6,994 bases of DNA from positions 1 through 6,994 of the forward strand of contig DATADD010000135.1 in NCBI GenBank assembly GCA_036258675.1, given 5' to 3'. Both the position numbers and the translations under genes were made by a program. This document shows, piece by piece, positions 1 through 5,926 of this stretch. Within the stretch, counting starts at the first letter, position 1. Each line of letters opens with the position of its first letter. Under the pieces are notes generated by a model that worked only from the letters and a program-made list of their open reading frames with translations, made no database searches and was not told the DNA's origin. Origin of the DNA: DATADD01 sp036258675. GTDB lineage: Bacteria > Actinomycetota > CADDZG01 > WHSQ01.

Positions 1-77
1 CGGGGGGGTTCTCGGCCTCGGACTGGCGCTCTCGTTGCCACGCGGGGTCCGGCGCGCCACCCTGCTCGCGCTCGCCG
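1..77 (+). repeat. 77-bp direct repeat, copy 1 (window edge)
   Basis: Bases 1-77 match 463-539 exactly, and the match ends at base 78 (G against C at 540). The offset is 462 bases, a multiple of three, so both copies encode the same peptide, beginning GGVLGLGLALSLPRG. Whether the match extends left of base 1 cannot be seen. It is either an assembly overlap at a contig end or the tail of the first unit of a 462-bp tandem duplication. Confidence 0.95.
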
Positions 78-658
78 GCCTCTTGGACGACCTCCGCGGG
101 GACGAGCCGGTCCGCGGTTTCGCGGGCCACCTGCGGGCTGCGGCTCGGGGGGAGGTCACGGGAGGGGCGGTGAAGATCGCCGTCGGAGCGGCCGCCGGCC
201 TCGCCGCAGGGGTGCGCCATGGTGACGAGGGGGCGCTGCAGACGGCCGCCCTCGTGGCGCTCGGCGCGAACCTCGTCAACCTGCTCGACCGAGCCCCCGG
301 ACGGGCCGCCAAGGTCGCGCTCGGGACGGGGGCGCCGCTGGCGATGGCGGGATGCCCCGCGTGGGGCGCCGCCTCCGCCGGCCTGTGGGGAGCTCTCGCG
401 GCCTGCCTCCCCGCCGACCTGCGCGCCCGGGCGATGCTCGGCGACGCCGGGGCCAACCCGATCGGGGGGGTTCTCGGCCTCGGACTGGCGCTCTCGTTGC
501 CACGCGGGGTCCGGCGCGCCACCCTGCTCGCGCTCGCCGCCCTCAACGCGGCCTCGGAGGTGTGGTCCTTCTCCGCTCTCGTCGACCGCACCCCGTGGCT
601 GCGGGCCCTCGATCGCGCCGGCCGTCCGGGGCGTTCCGGCGACCGCGTGCTACCGTGA
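2..658 (+). CDS. MraY/WecA-like membrane glycosyl-phosphate transferase, 5' incomplete
   Basis: Resembles the polyprenyl-phosphate sugar-phosphate transferase family (MraY, WecA; glycosyltransferase family 4), integral membrane enzymes that attach a sugar phosphate to a lipid carrier at the inner face of the membrane. Motifs seen in order: GLLDD followed by GD..VRGFAGHL (about 77-130), typical of the family's aspartate-rich loop; NLVNLLDRAPGRAAK (about 269-315), matching the NxxNxxD region; and MLGDAGANPIGG (about 434-469). Hydrophobic Ala/Leu/Gly stretches between them fit membrane helices. The frame is open from base 2 with no believable start; a TTG at 35 lies inside a repeated segment and is not a start. 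True homologs have several more helices before GLLDD, and here bases 1-77 instead repeat the region after the GDAGAN motif. The N-terminal part shown is therefore probably an assembly artefact or a partial duplication, and only about 78-658 is trustworthy. Substrate is unknown; similar genes often sit upstream of pyrG in Actinobacteria. Confidence 0.72.
   Translation, partial: GGVLGLGLALSLPRGVRRATLLALAGLLDDLRGDEPVRGFAGHLRAAARGEVTGGAVKIAVGAAAGLAAGVRHGDEGALQTAALVALGANLVNLLDRAPGRAAKVALGTGAPLAMAGCPAWGAASAGLWGALAACLPADLRARAMLGDAGANPIGGVLGLGLALSLPRGVRRATLLALAALNAASEVWSFSALVDRTPWLRALDRAGRPGRSGDRVLP
463..539 (+). repeat. 77-bp direct repeat, copy 2 (inside transferase gene)
   Basis: This copy lies where the family expects it: directly after the MLGDAGAN motif and before a C-terminal helix and tail (ALNAASEVWSFSALVDRTPWL). 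It is therefore likely to be the original, and the copy at the window edge the displaced one. Confidence 0.95.
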
Positions 659-772
659 GATGACTTCCTCGGCGTCCGCGCCGCGCACGCCTCGCCCGCG
701 CGCCGGTTCCGCCGGGGTCGTCACCGAAGCTATCTCGGGCCGCTGCCCGCATGCGATGAGATCGGAGGACCG

Positions 773-2410
773 GTGACGAAGCATGTGTTCGTGACGGGTG
801 GAGTCGTGTCCAGCCTCGGCAAGGGCATCACGGCGGCCTCGCTCGGACGTCTGCTGAAGGCGCGGGGCATGCGGGTGATGATGCAGAAGCTCGACCCCTA
901 CATCAACGTCGACCCGGGCACGATGAACCCGTTCCAGCACGGCGAGGTGTTCGTCACCGAGGACGGGGGCGAGACCGATCTCGACCTCGGCCACTACGAA
1001 CGCTTCATCGACGAGAGCATGTTCCGCGCGTCCAACGTGACGACGGGAGCGATATACCAGTCGGTGATCGCGCAGGAGCGCCGAGGCGACTTCCTCGGCG
1101 ACACGGTCCAGGTGATACCTCACATCACGAACGCGATAAAGCAGCGCATCGTGTCGCTGGGCGAGGACTCCGGAGCGGACGTGCTCATCACGGAGATCGG
1201 CGGGACCGTCGGCGACATAGAGTCTCTCCCGTTCCTCGAAGCGATCAGGCAGCTCAGGACGGAGCTGGGACGTGGCGACACCTGTTACATCCACGTCACG
1301 CTCGTGCCCTACATGGGCCCCGCGGAGGAGCTCAAGACCAAGCCGACGCAGCACTCCGTGCGCGAGCTGCGCTCGATCGGTATCCAGCCCGACGCGATCG
1401 TATGCCGGTCCGACCGTCCCATCGGCCCCGCGCTCAAGCGCAAGGTCTCCCTGCTGTGCGACGTGCGCACGGAGGGCATCGTCTCGGCGGTGGACTCCGA
1501 CAACATCTACGAGATCCCGCTCGTGCTCCGCTCCGAGGGTCTCGACGACTTCGTCGTCGACCACCTCCGGATGCGGGGTGCGGGCACACCCGACCTCGGT
1601 GCTTGGACGGAGATCGTCGAACGCATGGCCGCGGCACAGGATCGCGTCCGCATCGGCATCATCGGCAAGTACGTGACGCTCCCCGACGCCTACCTCTCCG
1701 TCGTCGAGAGCCTCAAGCACGCGGCCTCCTCGCATCGGCGCGCCCTCGACGTCGTGTGGATCGCGTCGGACGACCTCGAGGGCGCCGACCTCGAGGCGCG
1801 ATTGGGGGAGCTCGACGGGATCCTCGTCCCGGGAGGCTTCGGCGTGCGCGGGATCGAGGGGAAGATCGAGGCCGTCCGCTACGCGCGCGAGCGAGAGGTG
1901 CCCTTCCTCGGGATCTGTCTAGGGCTTCAGTGCGCGGTGATCGAGTTCGCCCGCAACGTCGCCGGACTGGAGGGCGCCAACTCCTCCGAGTTCGAGAGCG
2001 CCACGCCCTACCCCGTGATCGACATCCTCGCCGGACAGGACCTGGCCGCGATGGGCGGCACCATGCGGCTCGGCGCCTACCCCTGCCGGCTCACACCGGG
2101 CTCCAGGGCTCATGCCGCGTACGGAAGCGAGCTCGTGTTCGAGCGCCACCGTCACCGCTACGAGGTCAATCCCCGCTTCCGCCGCAGGCTCGAGGACGCG
2201 GGCATGCTGTGCTCCGGGGAGTCGCCCGATCGCACGCTCGTGGAGATCGTCGAGCTGCCCGACCACCCGTGGTTCGTCACCGCGCAGTTCCACCCCGAGT
2301 TCAAGAGCCGCCCCGACCGCCCCCACCCTCTCTTCGGGGACTTCGTCGGGGCCGCGTGCAGCCGGGGACGCCGCCACCTCGTCGGCGAGCTCAGCGACAC
2401 GCGGCTCTAG
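773..2410 (+). CDS. pyrG: CTP synthase (glutamine-hydrolysing)
   Basis: Catalyses UTP + ATP + glutamine to CTP, the last step of de novo pyrimidine nucleotide synthesis, in the cytoplasm. The 545 residues are the usual length. The N-terminal synthetase domain (about 1-270) has the P-loop region VVSSLGKGITAASLGRLLK and the signature LDPYINVDPGTMNPFQHGE. The C-terminal class I glutamine amidotransferase domain (about 295-535) has the oxyanion motif GGFGVRG, the nucleophile Cys382 in GICLGLQ, and His507 and Glu509 in FHPEFKSRP, so the catalytic triad is intact. The start is GTG at 773, preceded by GGAGG at 764-768 with a short spacing of four bases; the encoded MTKHVFVTGGVVSS is the normal N-terminus. 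It follows the transferase gene after 114 bases in which I see no convincing promoter; TATCTC at 731-736 is a weak -10 candidate at best. Nothing is unusual in the protein. Confidence 0.99.
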   Translation: MTKHVFVTGGVVSSLGKGITAASLGRLLKARGMRVMMQKLDPYINVDPGTMNPFQHGEVFVTEDGGETDLDLGHYERFIDESMFRASNVTTGAIYQSVIAQERRGDFLGDTVQVIPHITNAIKQRIVSLGEDSGADVLITEIGGTVGDIESLPFLEAIRQLRTELGRGDTCYIHVTLVPYMGPAEELKTKPTQHSVRELRSIGIQPDAIVCRSDRPIGPALKRKVSLLCDVRTEGIVSAVDSDNIYEIPLVLRSEGLDDFVVDHLRMRGAGTPDLGAWTEIVERMAAAQDRVRIGIIGKYVTLPDAYLSVVESLKHAASSHRRALDVVWIASDDLEGADLEARLGELDGILVPGGFGVRGIEGKIEAVRYAREREVPFLGICLGLQCAVIEFARNVAGLEGANSSEFESATPYPVIDILAGQDLAAMGGTMRLGAYPCRLTPGSRAHAAYGSELVFERHRHRYEVNPRFRRRLEDAGMLCSGESPDRTLVEIVELPDHPWFVTAQFHPEFKSRPDRPHPLFGDFVGAACSRGRRHLVGELSDTRL

Positions 2411-2428
2411 CGTCCGGCGCAGGAGCGC

Positions 2429-2448
2429 GGGCGGGTCGGTGGCCGCCC
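2429..2448 (+). terminator. Possible GC hairpin after pyrG
   Basis: GGGCGG (2429-2434) can pair with CCGCCC (2443-2448) around an 8-base loop, 18 bases after the pyrG stop. There is no T-tract, so it is at most a weak or non-canonical terminator. It also reaches into the presumed -35 area of the ald promoter. In DNA this GC-rich such a stem can arise by chance. Confidence 0.25.
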
Positions 2449-2462
2449 CGAGCCTCTCGGCT

Positions 2463-2474
2463 TAGGCTGAACCC
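2463..2474 (+). promoter_or_regulatory. Predicted leaderless promoter of ald (-10 TAGGCT)
   Basis: TAGGCT at 2463-2468 fits the actinobacterial -10 pattern TANNNT. It is followed by exactly six bases before the GTG start at 2475, which puts the expected transcription start on or beside the start codon. No Shine-Dalgarno sequence lies upstream of that GTG. The -35 position with a 17-base spacer (TGGCCG, 2440-2445) is poor, which is tolerated in actinobacterial leaderless promoters. Confidence 0.55.
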
Positions 2475-3587
2475 GTGAAGGTCGGGGTCCCCGCCGAGGT
2501 CAAGGACAACGAGTACCGCGTCGCGATCACGCCCGCGGGGGTTCGAGAGCTGAGCGTCGCCGGGCACGACGTCCTCATCGAGCGCGAGGCCGGCCGGGGA
2601 TCGAGCATCGAAGACGATGAGTTCGAGCGCGCCGGGGCGGTCATCGTGCCCGATCCCGACACCGTGTTCGGCGAGGCCGACATGGTCCTCAAGGTCAAGG
2701 AGCCGGTCGAGCAGGAGTTCCGGCTCCTGCGCGAGGGCCTCGTGCTCTTCACCTACCTCCATCTTGCGGCGAGCGACGAGCTGACGCGCGCGCTCATGGC
2801 GTCGGGCGCGACCGCGGTGGCGTACGAGACCGTGGAGGCCGCCGACGGCTCCCTGCCGCTCCTCGCCCCCATGAGCGAGATCGCGGGACGGATGGCGCCG
2901 CAGGTGGGCGCCAACTTCCTCGAGCGGGAGCGAGGCGGACGGGGTGTCCTCATGGGGGGTGTCTCGGGCGTCCGCCCCGCGCGCGTCGTGATCATCGGCG
3001 CCGGGATGGCCGGCATGAACGCGGCCTGGATCGCACAGGGGATGGAGGCGGAGGTCGTCATCCTGGACATGAACATAAACAAGCTGCGGGACGTGGACCG
3101 GATCCACAAGGGGCGGATCCTCACGCTCGCGTCCAACCGGCTCTCGGTCGAGCAGTCGGTGACGGAAGCCGATCTCGTGATCGGGGCGGTGCTCGTGGCG
3201 GGGGCGCGAGCCCCGACCGTGGTCAGCGAGGCGAACGTCAAGGAGATGAAGCCGGGGTCGGTGGTGGTCGACATCTCGATCGACCAGGGTGGGTGCTTCG
3301 AGACCTCTCACATGACGACGCACTCCGATCCCACGTACGTCGTCTCGGACGTCGTTCACTACTGCGTCGGCAACATGCCCGGCGCGGTGCCGCACACGTC
3401 GACCTACGCGCTCACGAACGCGACCATGCCCTACGTGGTCGCCCTCGCCGAGCGCGGCGTCGAGGCGGCGGCACGCTCGGACCCGGCGCTCGCCAAGGGG
3501 GTCAACGTCTACAGGGGCGCGCTCGTGTACGAGCCGGTGGCCCAGGCCCATGGGATCGACTGGACCCCCCTCGACGGCGTCCTCTGA
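2475..3587 (+). CDS. ald: Alanine dehydrogenase (NAD-dependent)
   Basis: Interconverts L-alanine and pyruvate plus ammonia using NAD(H). It supports growth on alanine and redox balance at low oxygen in actinobacteria. The 370 residues agree closely with the family, and key residues fall at the numbers known from the Mycobacterium tuberculosis enzyme: Arg15 and Lys75 (substrate binding), His96 and Asp270 (catalysis), and Asp198 at the end of the second Rossmann strand (NAD preference). The NAD-binding glycine motif is GAGMAG from residue 175. The start is GTG at 2475, giving MKVGVPAEVKDNEYRVA, the standard N-terminus. There is no ribosome binding site, but a -10 box lies six bases upstream, so the message is probably leaderless. 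It lies 64 bases after pyrG, and its 3' end overlaps xerD by 38 bases. In Streptomyces, as I recall, ald lies between xerD and parA; here it precedes xerD. Confidence 0.98.
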   Translation: MKVGVPAEVKDNEYRVAITPAGVRELSVAGHDVLIEREAGRGSSIEDDEFERAGAVIVPDPDTVFGEADMVLKVKEPVEQEFRLLREGLVLFTYLHLAASDELTRALMASGATAVAYETVEAADGSLPLLAPMSEIAGRMAPQVGANFLERERGGRGVLMGGVSGVRPARVVIIGAGMAGMNAAWIAQGMEAEVVILDMNINKLRDVDRIHKGRILTLASNRLSVEQSVTEADLVIGAVLVAGARAPTVVSEANVKEMKPGSVVVDISIDQGGCFETSHMTTHSDPTYVVSDVVHYCVGNMPGAVPHTSTYALTNATMPYVVALAERGVEAAARSDPALAKGVNVYRGALVYEPVAQAHGIDWTPLDGVL

Positions 3588-4527
3588 GCCCCCCTCCGGC
3601 GACACGCTCGGAGCCTGGATCGACGCCTACGTCTCCTACTGCCGCTCCGAGCGCGGGCTGTCGCCGAACACCGTCGCCGCGTACCGCAGGGACCTCTCGC
3701 TGTGGAGCGCGTTCTGCGCCGACGCGCACGTCGACCCCGCGGCTCCCGCACCGGCCGAGCTGACCGAGTTCCTGCGGCGGGCCCGCGCGGGCGAGGCTCC
3801 GGTGAACGCGCCGCTGGCCCCCGCCTCGGTGGCGCGCGCGGCGATCTCCCTGCGGGGGCTCTATCGCTTCCTCGCGCGCGAGGGCGAGATCCCCTCCGAC
3901 CCCACGCAGCGGCTGGGGGTGCCCCGGAGGGGCCGCCCCCTGCCCAAAGCGATCAGCGTGGAGGACGTCGCCGCGCTGGTCGAGGCGCCCCCTCCGACGC
4001 TGCTCGGGCGGCGGGACCGCGCCTTGCTGGAGACGCTCTACGGAGCCGGACTGAGGATCTCGGAGCTGGTGGGACTCGACGTCGACGACGTCGACCTCGA
4101 CGGGAGGTGGGCCCTCGCGCGCGGGGGGAAGGGGGGCAGGGACAGGCGCGTCCCGCTCGGAGGAGCCGCGGTCCGGGCGCTCGAGGACTACCTGATCAGG
4201 TCGCGTCCGGAGCTGGCACGGCGCGCCCGCGGCGCGAGCGCGGCGGGCGCTCTGTGGCTCAACTCCCGCGGGGCTCGGCTCAGCCGTCAGGGCGGCTGGA
4301 AGATCATCGCAACGCACGCGCGCGCGGCCGGGCTCGAGGGCAAGGTGTCGCCCCACGTCCTGCGCCACTCCTTCGCCACCCATCTCCTCGATGGGGGCGC
4401 GGACGTGCGCGTGGTCCAGGAGCTGCTCGGCCACGCCAGCCTCGCGACCACGCAGGTATACACGCTCGTAACCGATCCCCACCTCGTGGAGGTCTTCCGC
4501 TCGGCCCACCCCCGGGCGACCGTGTAG
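3550..4527 (+). CDS. xerD: Tyrosine site-specific recombinase XerD
   Basis: Cytoplasmic recombinase of the Xer family that resolves chromosome dimers at dif, normally together with XerC. The N-terminal SAM-like core-binding domain spans about residues 20-115 (YCRSERGLSPNTVAAYRRDL); the catalytic domain spans about 133-320. All six active-site residues are visible: Arg169 (GAGLRISEL), Lys194 (GGKGGRDR), His269 and Arg272 (HVLRH), His295 (LLGHASLATTQ) and nucleophile Tyr304 (VYT). TTQVYT is nearer XerD than XerC, though a sole Xer protein cannot be excluded. The 325 residues include an N-terminal extension of about 20 residues rich in Ser/Pro. ATG at 3550 is the only start codon available before the conserved domain. 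It lies inside ald and gives a 38-base overlap in another frame, which suggests co-transcription and coupled translation. No strong ribosome binding site is present. A following phosphopentomutase gene is also seen after the Bacillus xerD gene (ripX). Confidence 0.96.
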   Translation: MGSTGPPSTASSEPPSGDTLGAWIDAYVSYCRSERGLSPNTVAAYRRDLSLWSAFCADAHVDPAAPAPAELTEFLRRARAGEAPVNAPLAPASVARAAISLRGLYRFLAREGEIPSDPTQRLGVPRRGRPLPKAISVEDVAALVEAPPPTLLGRRDRALLETLYGAGLRISELVGLDVDDVDLDGRWALARGGKGGRDRRVPLGGAAVRALEDYLIRSRPELARRARGASAAGALWLNSRGARLSRQGGWKIIATHARAAGLEGKVSPHVLRHSFATHLLDGGADVRVVQELLGHASLATTQVYTLVTDPHLVEVFRSAHPRATV

Positions 4528-4534
4528 CGGCAGA

Positions 4535-4561
4535 GGGCCGGGGAGGGCTCCGAGGCGGCCC
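4535..4561 (+). terminator. Possible GC hairpin after xerD
   Basis: GGGCCG (4535-4540) can pair with CGGCCC (4556-4561) across a 15-base loop, eight bases after the xerD stop. No T-tract follows. Its position between xerD and the predicted deoB promoter would suit a terminator, but the stem is short and could be chance in this GC-rich gap. Confidence 0.2.
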
Positions 4562-4583
4562 CGACGCCCGCTCCGAGGAGTGC

Positions 4584-4612
4584 TTGCACCCGCCGCCTCC
4601 GTGGCGTAGGAC
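4584..4612 (+). promoter_or_regulatory. Predicted sigma-70-type promoter of deoB
   Basis: TTGCAC (4584-4589) and TAGGAC (4607-4612) are separated by exactly 17 bases and resemble the housekeeping consensus of Actinobacteria (TTGACN, TANNNT), although the last -10 base is C. The expected transcription start is near 4619-4620, only three or four bases before the ATG at 4623. The message would thus be essentially leaderless, which agrees with the absence of a Shine-Dalgarno sequence. Confidence 0.5.
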
Positions 4613-4622
4613 CCTGTCCCGG

Positions 4623-5816
4623 ATGACCCGAGGCAACGCCCCCCTGCGCGCCGTGGCACTGGTCGTGCTCGACTCCGTCGGCATCGGCGGTGCGCCCGAC
4701 GCGACCGCCTTCGGCGACGAGGGGTCCGCCACCCTGCAGCACGTCGCGGACGCCGTCGGCGGTCTGCGCCTGCCCCACCTCGAGAGCTGGGGTCTGGGCC
4801 GGGTCGCGCGGATCGCCGGCGTGGCGCCGGTCGAGCATCCGAGGGGGGCGTACGGAAGCATGGTGGAGCGCTCGGCCGGCAAGGACACCACCACGGGACA
4901 CTGGGAGATCGCGGGGGTCGTCCTCTCCGAGCCCTTCCCCACGTTCCCGAACGGCTTCCCTCCCGAGGTGATCGACGCCTTCGAGGCCGCCGTCGGGGTG
5001 CCGTGCATCGGCAACGTCGCCGCGTCCGGGACGGAGATCATCGCCCGGCTCGGAGAGCGGCACATGGCCACCGGCAAGCCGATCGTGTACACCTCCGCCG
5101 ACAGCGTCTTCCAGATCGCCGCGCACGTCGATGTGATCCCGCTCGAGCGTCTCTACGAGATGTGCTCCATCGCGCGCGACCTGCTGCAGGGCCCCTTCCG
5201 GGTCGGCCGGGTCATAGCCCGCCCCTTCCGCGGCGACCCGGGGTCGTTCGAGCGCACGCCCGATCGCCACGACTTCTCCGTGGCGCCGCCGGGCGACACC
5301 GTCCTCGACCTCGTGGCCGCGGCGGGGCTCGAGGTGCGCGGGGTCGGCAAGATCGCCGACATCTTCGCCGGCAGGGGAGTGACGTCGTCGCGCCCCACGC
5401 GCTCCAACGACGAGGGGATGGACGGGATCGTCGAGGAGATCGGGACGATCGAGCGCGGCCTCGTGTTCGCCAACCTGGTGGACTTCGACTCGAGCTACGG
5501 TCATCGCAACGACCCATCCGGCTACGCGCGCGCGCTCGAGGCCTTCGACGAGCGCCTCCCGCAGCTCGTGGGGGCGCTGGGGCCGGACGACGCCCTCGTC
5601 GTCACCGCCGACCACGGCAACGACCCGACGACCCCCTCCACCGATCACAGCCGGGAGCGGGTGCCCCTCCTCGTCGCGGGCGCCCCCATCGCGGCCGGCC
5701 GCGACGTGGGGGAGCGGCCCACGTTCGCCGACTGCGGGGCGACGGTCGCCGCCCTTCTCGGGGTGCGGGCGCCCCGCCACGGCTCCTCCTTCGCCGCCGG
5801 GCTGCTCGCGGAGTGA
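4623..5816 (+). CDS. deoB: Phosphopentomutase
   Basis: Interconverts ribose-1-phosphate or deoxyribose-1-phosphate with the 5-phosphates, connecting nucleoside phosphorolysis to the pentose phosphate pool. It is a cytoplasmic, metal-dependent alkaline-phosphatase-superfamily enzyme, also called drm. The 397 residues are normal length. Aligned by motif with the Bacillus cereus enzyme, the metal ligands are Asp17 (LDSVGIGGAPDA), Asp289 and His294 (FDSSYGHRNDP), Asp330 and His331 (TADHGND) and His342 (TDHSRE). Thr89 in GKDTTTGHWE is the phosphorylated residue, and Asp160 lies in the substrate segment TSADSVFQIAAH. The frame stays open far upstream through xerD, but homology starts at LRAVALVVLDSVG, so ATG at 4623 is chosen. 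A TTG at 4584 lies in the predicted -35 box and is unlikely. The gene has its own predicted promoter and sits between xerD and parA, away from the usual nucleoside-salvage partners. Confidence 0.97.
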   Translation: MTRGNAPLRAVALVVLDSVGIGGAPDATAFGDEGSATLQHVADAVGGLRLPHLESWGLGRVARIAGVAPVEHPRGAYGSMVERSAGKDTTTGHWEIAGVVLSEPFPTFPNGFPPEVIDAFEAAVGVPCIGNVAASGTEIIARLGERHMATGKPIVYTSADSVFQIAAHVDVIPLERLYEMCSIARDLLQGPFRVGRVIARPFRGDPGSFERTPDRHDFSVAPPGDTVLDLVAAAGLEVRGVGKIADIFAGRGVTSSRPTRSNDEGMDGIVEEIGTIERGLVFANLVDFDSSYGHRNDPSGYARALEAFDERLPQLVGALGPDDALVVTADHGNDPTTPSTDHSRERVPLLVAGAPIAAGRDVGERPTFADCGATVAALLGVRAPRHGSSFAAGLLAE

Positions 5817-5837
5817 CCGCCATCCGTCCCGAACGGG

Positions 5838-5866
5838 TTGAGGGGCTCGGCGCGGCGGGTTAGTGT
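5838..5866 (+). promoter_or_regulatory. Predicted sigma-70-type promoter of parA
   Basis: TTGAGG (5838-5843) and TAGTGT (5861-5866) are separated by 17 bases and fit the TTGACN / TANNNT pattern. The predicted transcription start is near 5873, giving an untranslated leader of about 54 bases before the ATG at 5927. This is the best-looking promoter in the window. It lies 21 bases after the deoB stop. Confidence 0.55.
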
Positions 5867-5876
5867 CGTCGCCGGC

Positions 5877-5900
5877 AACTTGGGGATTTGTCAACAAGTT
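5877..5900. promoter_or_regulatory. Inverted repeat in the parA leader (possible operator or hairpin)
   Basis: AACTTG (5877-5882) and CAAGTT (5895-5900) are perfect inverted arms separated by 12 bases. The separation fits two faces of a dimeric DNA-binding protein, or the loop of a weak RNA hairpin. The segment is clearly richer in A+T than its surroundings and begins about four bases after the predicted transcription start, a position suited to repression. It does not match the parS consensus. The function is unproven. Confidence 0.35.
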
Positions 5901-5926
5901 TCCTGCGAGAGGTTCGGGGTACCGCC

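Noticed and set aside
35..37. TTG at 35 as start of the transferase gene
   Set aside because: It lies inside the repeated segment, in the middle of a hydrophobic stretch, has no ribosome site, and would give a protein lacking the family's first helices.
650..1735. Long open frame on the - strand opposite pyrG
   Set aside because: GC-rich coding DNA leaves the complementary frames open. The translation is Arg/Asp/Val/His-rich without recognisable motifs, and pyrG is certain on the other strand.
2391..3605. Long - strand open frame covering ald
   Set aside because: Low-complexity Arg/His/Asp-rich translation with no family motif; it mirrors ald codons.
4547..4578. Direct repeat GCTCCGAGG (4547-4555 and 4570-4578)
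   Set aside because: Nine GC-rich bases occurring twice in a short gap is plausible by chance; there is no third copy and no link to a promoter element.
3702..4622. Possible upstream extension or fusion of the deoB frame through xerD
   Set aside because: The translation over xerD is Arg/Gly/Pro-rich with no homology, while the xerD frame holds all six catalytic residues. DeoB homology begins just after the ATG at 4623.
5888..5890. TTG at 5888 as the parA start
   Set aside because: It falls in the loop of the leader inverted repeat, only a few bases from the nearest G-rich run, and gives an unconserved extension. ATG at 5927 is better placed.
4287..5897. 536-codon - strand open frame opposite xerD and deoB
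   Set aside because: Spans two certain genes and the gap between them; composition is typical of an antisense shadow with no domain signature.
5877..5900. parS-like centromere near parA
   Set aside because: The sequence does not resemble the TGTTTCACGTGAAACA consensus, and I saw no such site elsewhere in the window.
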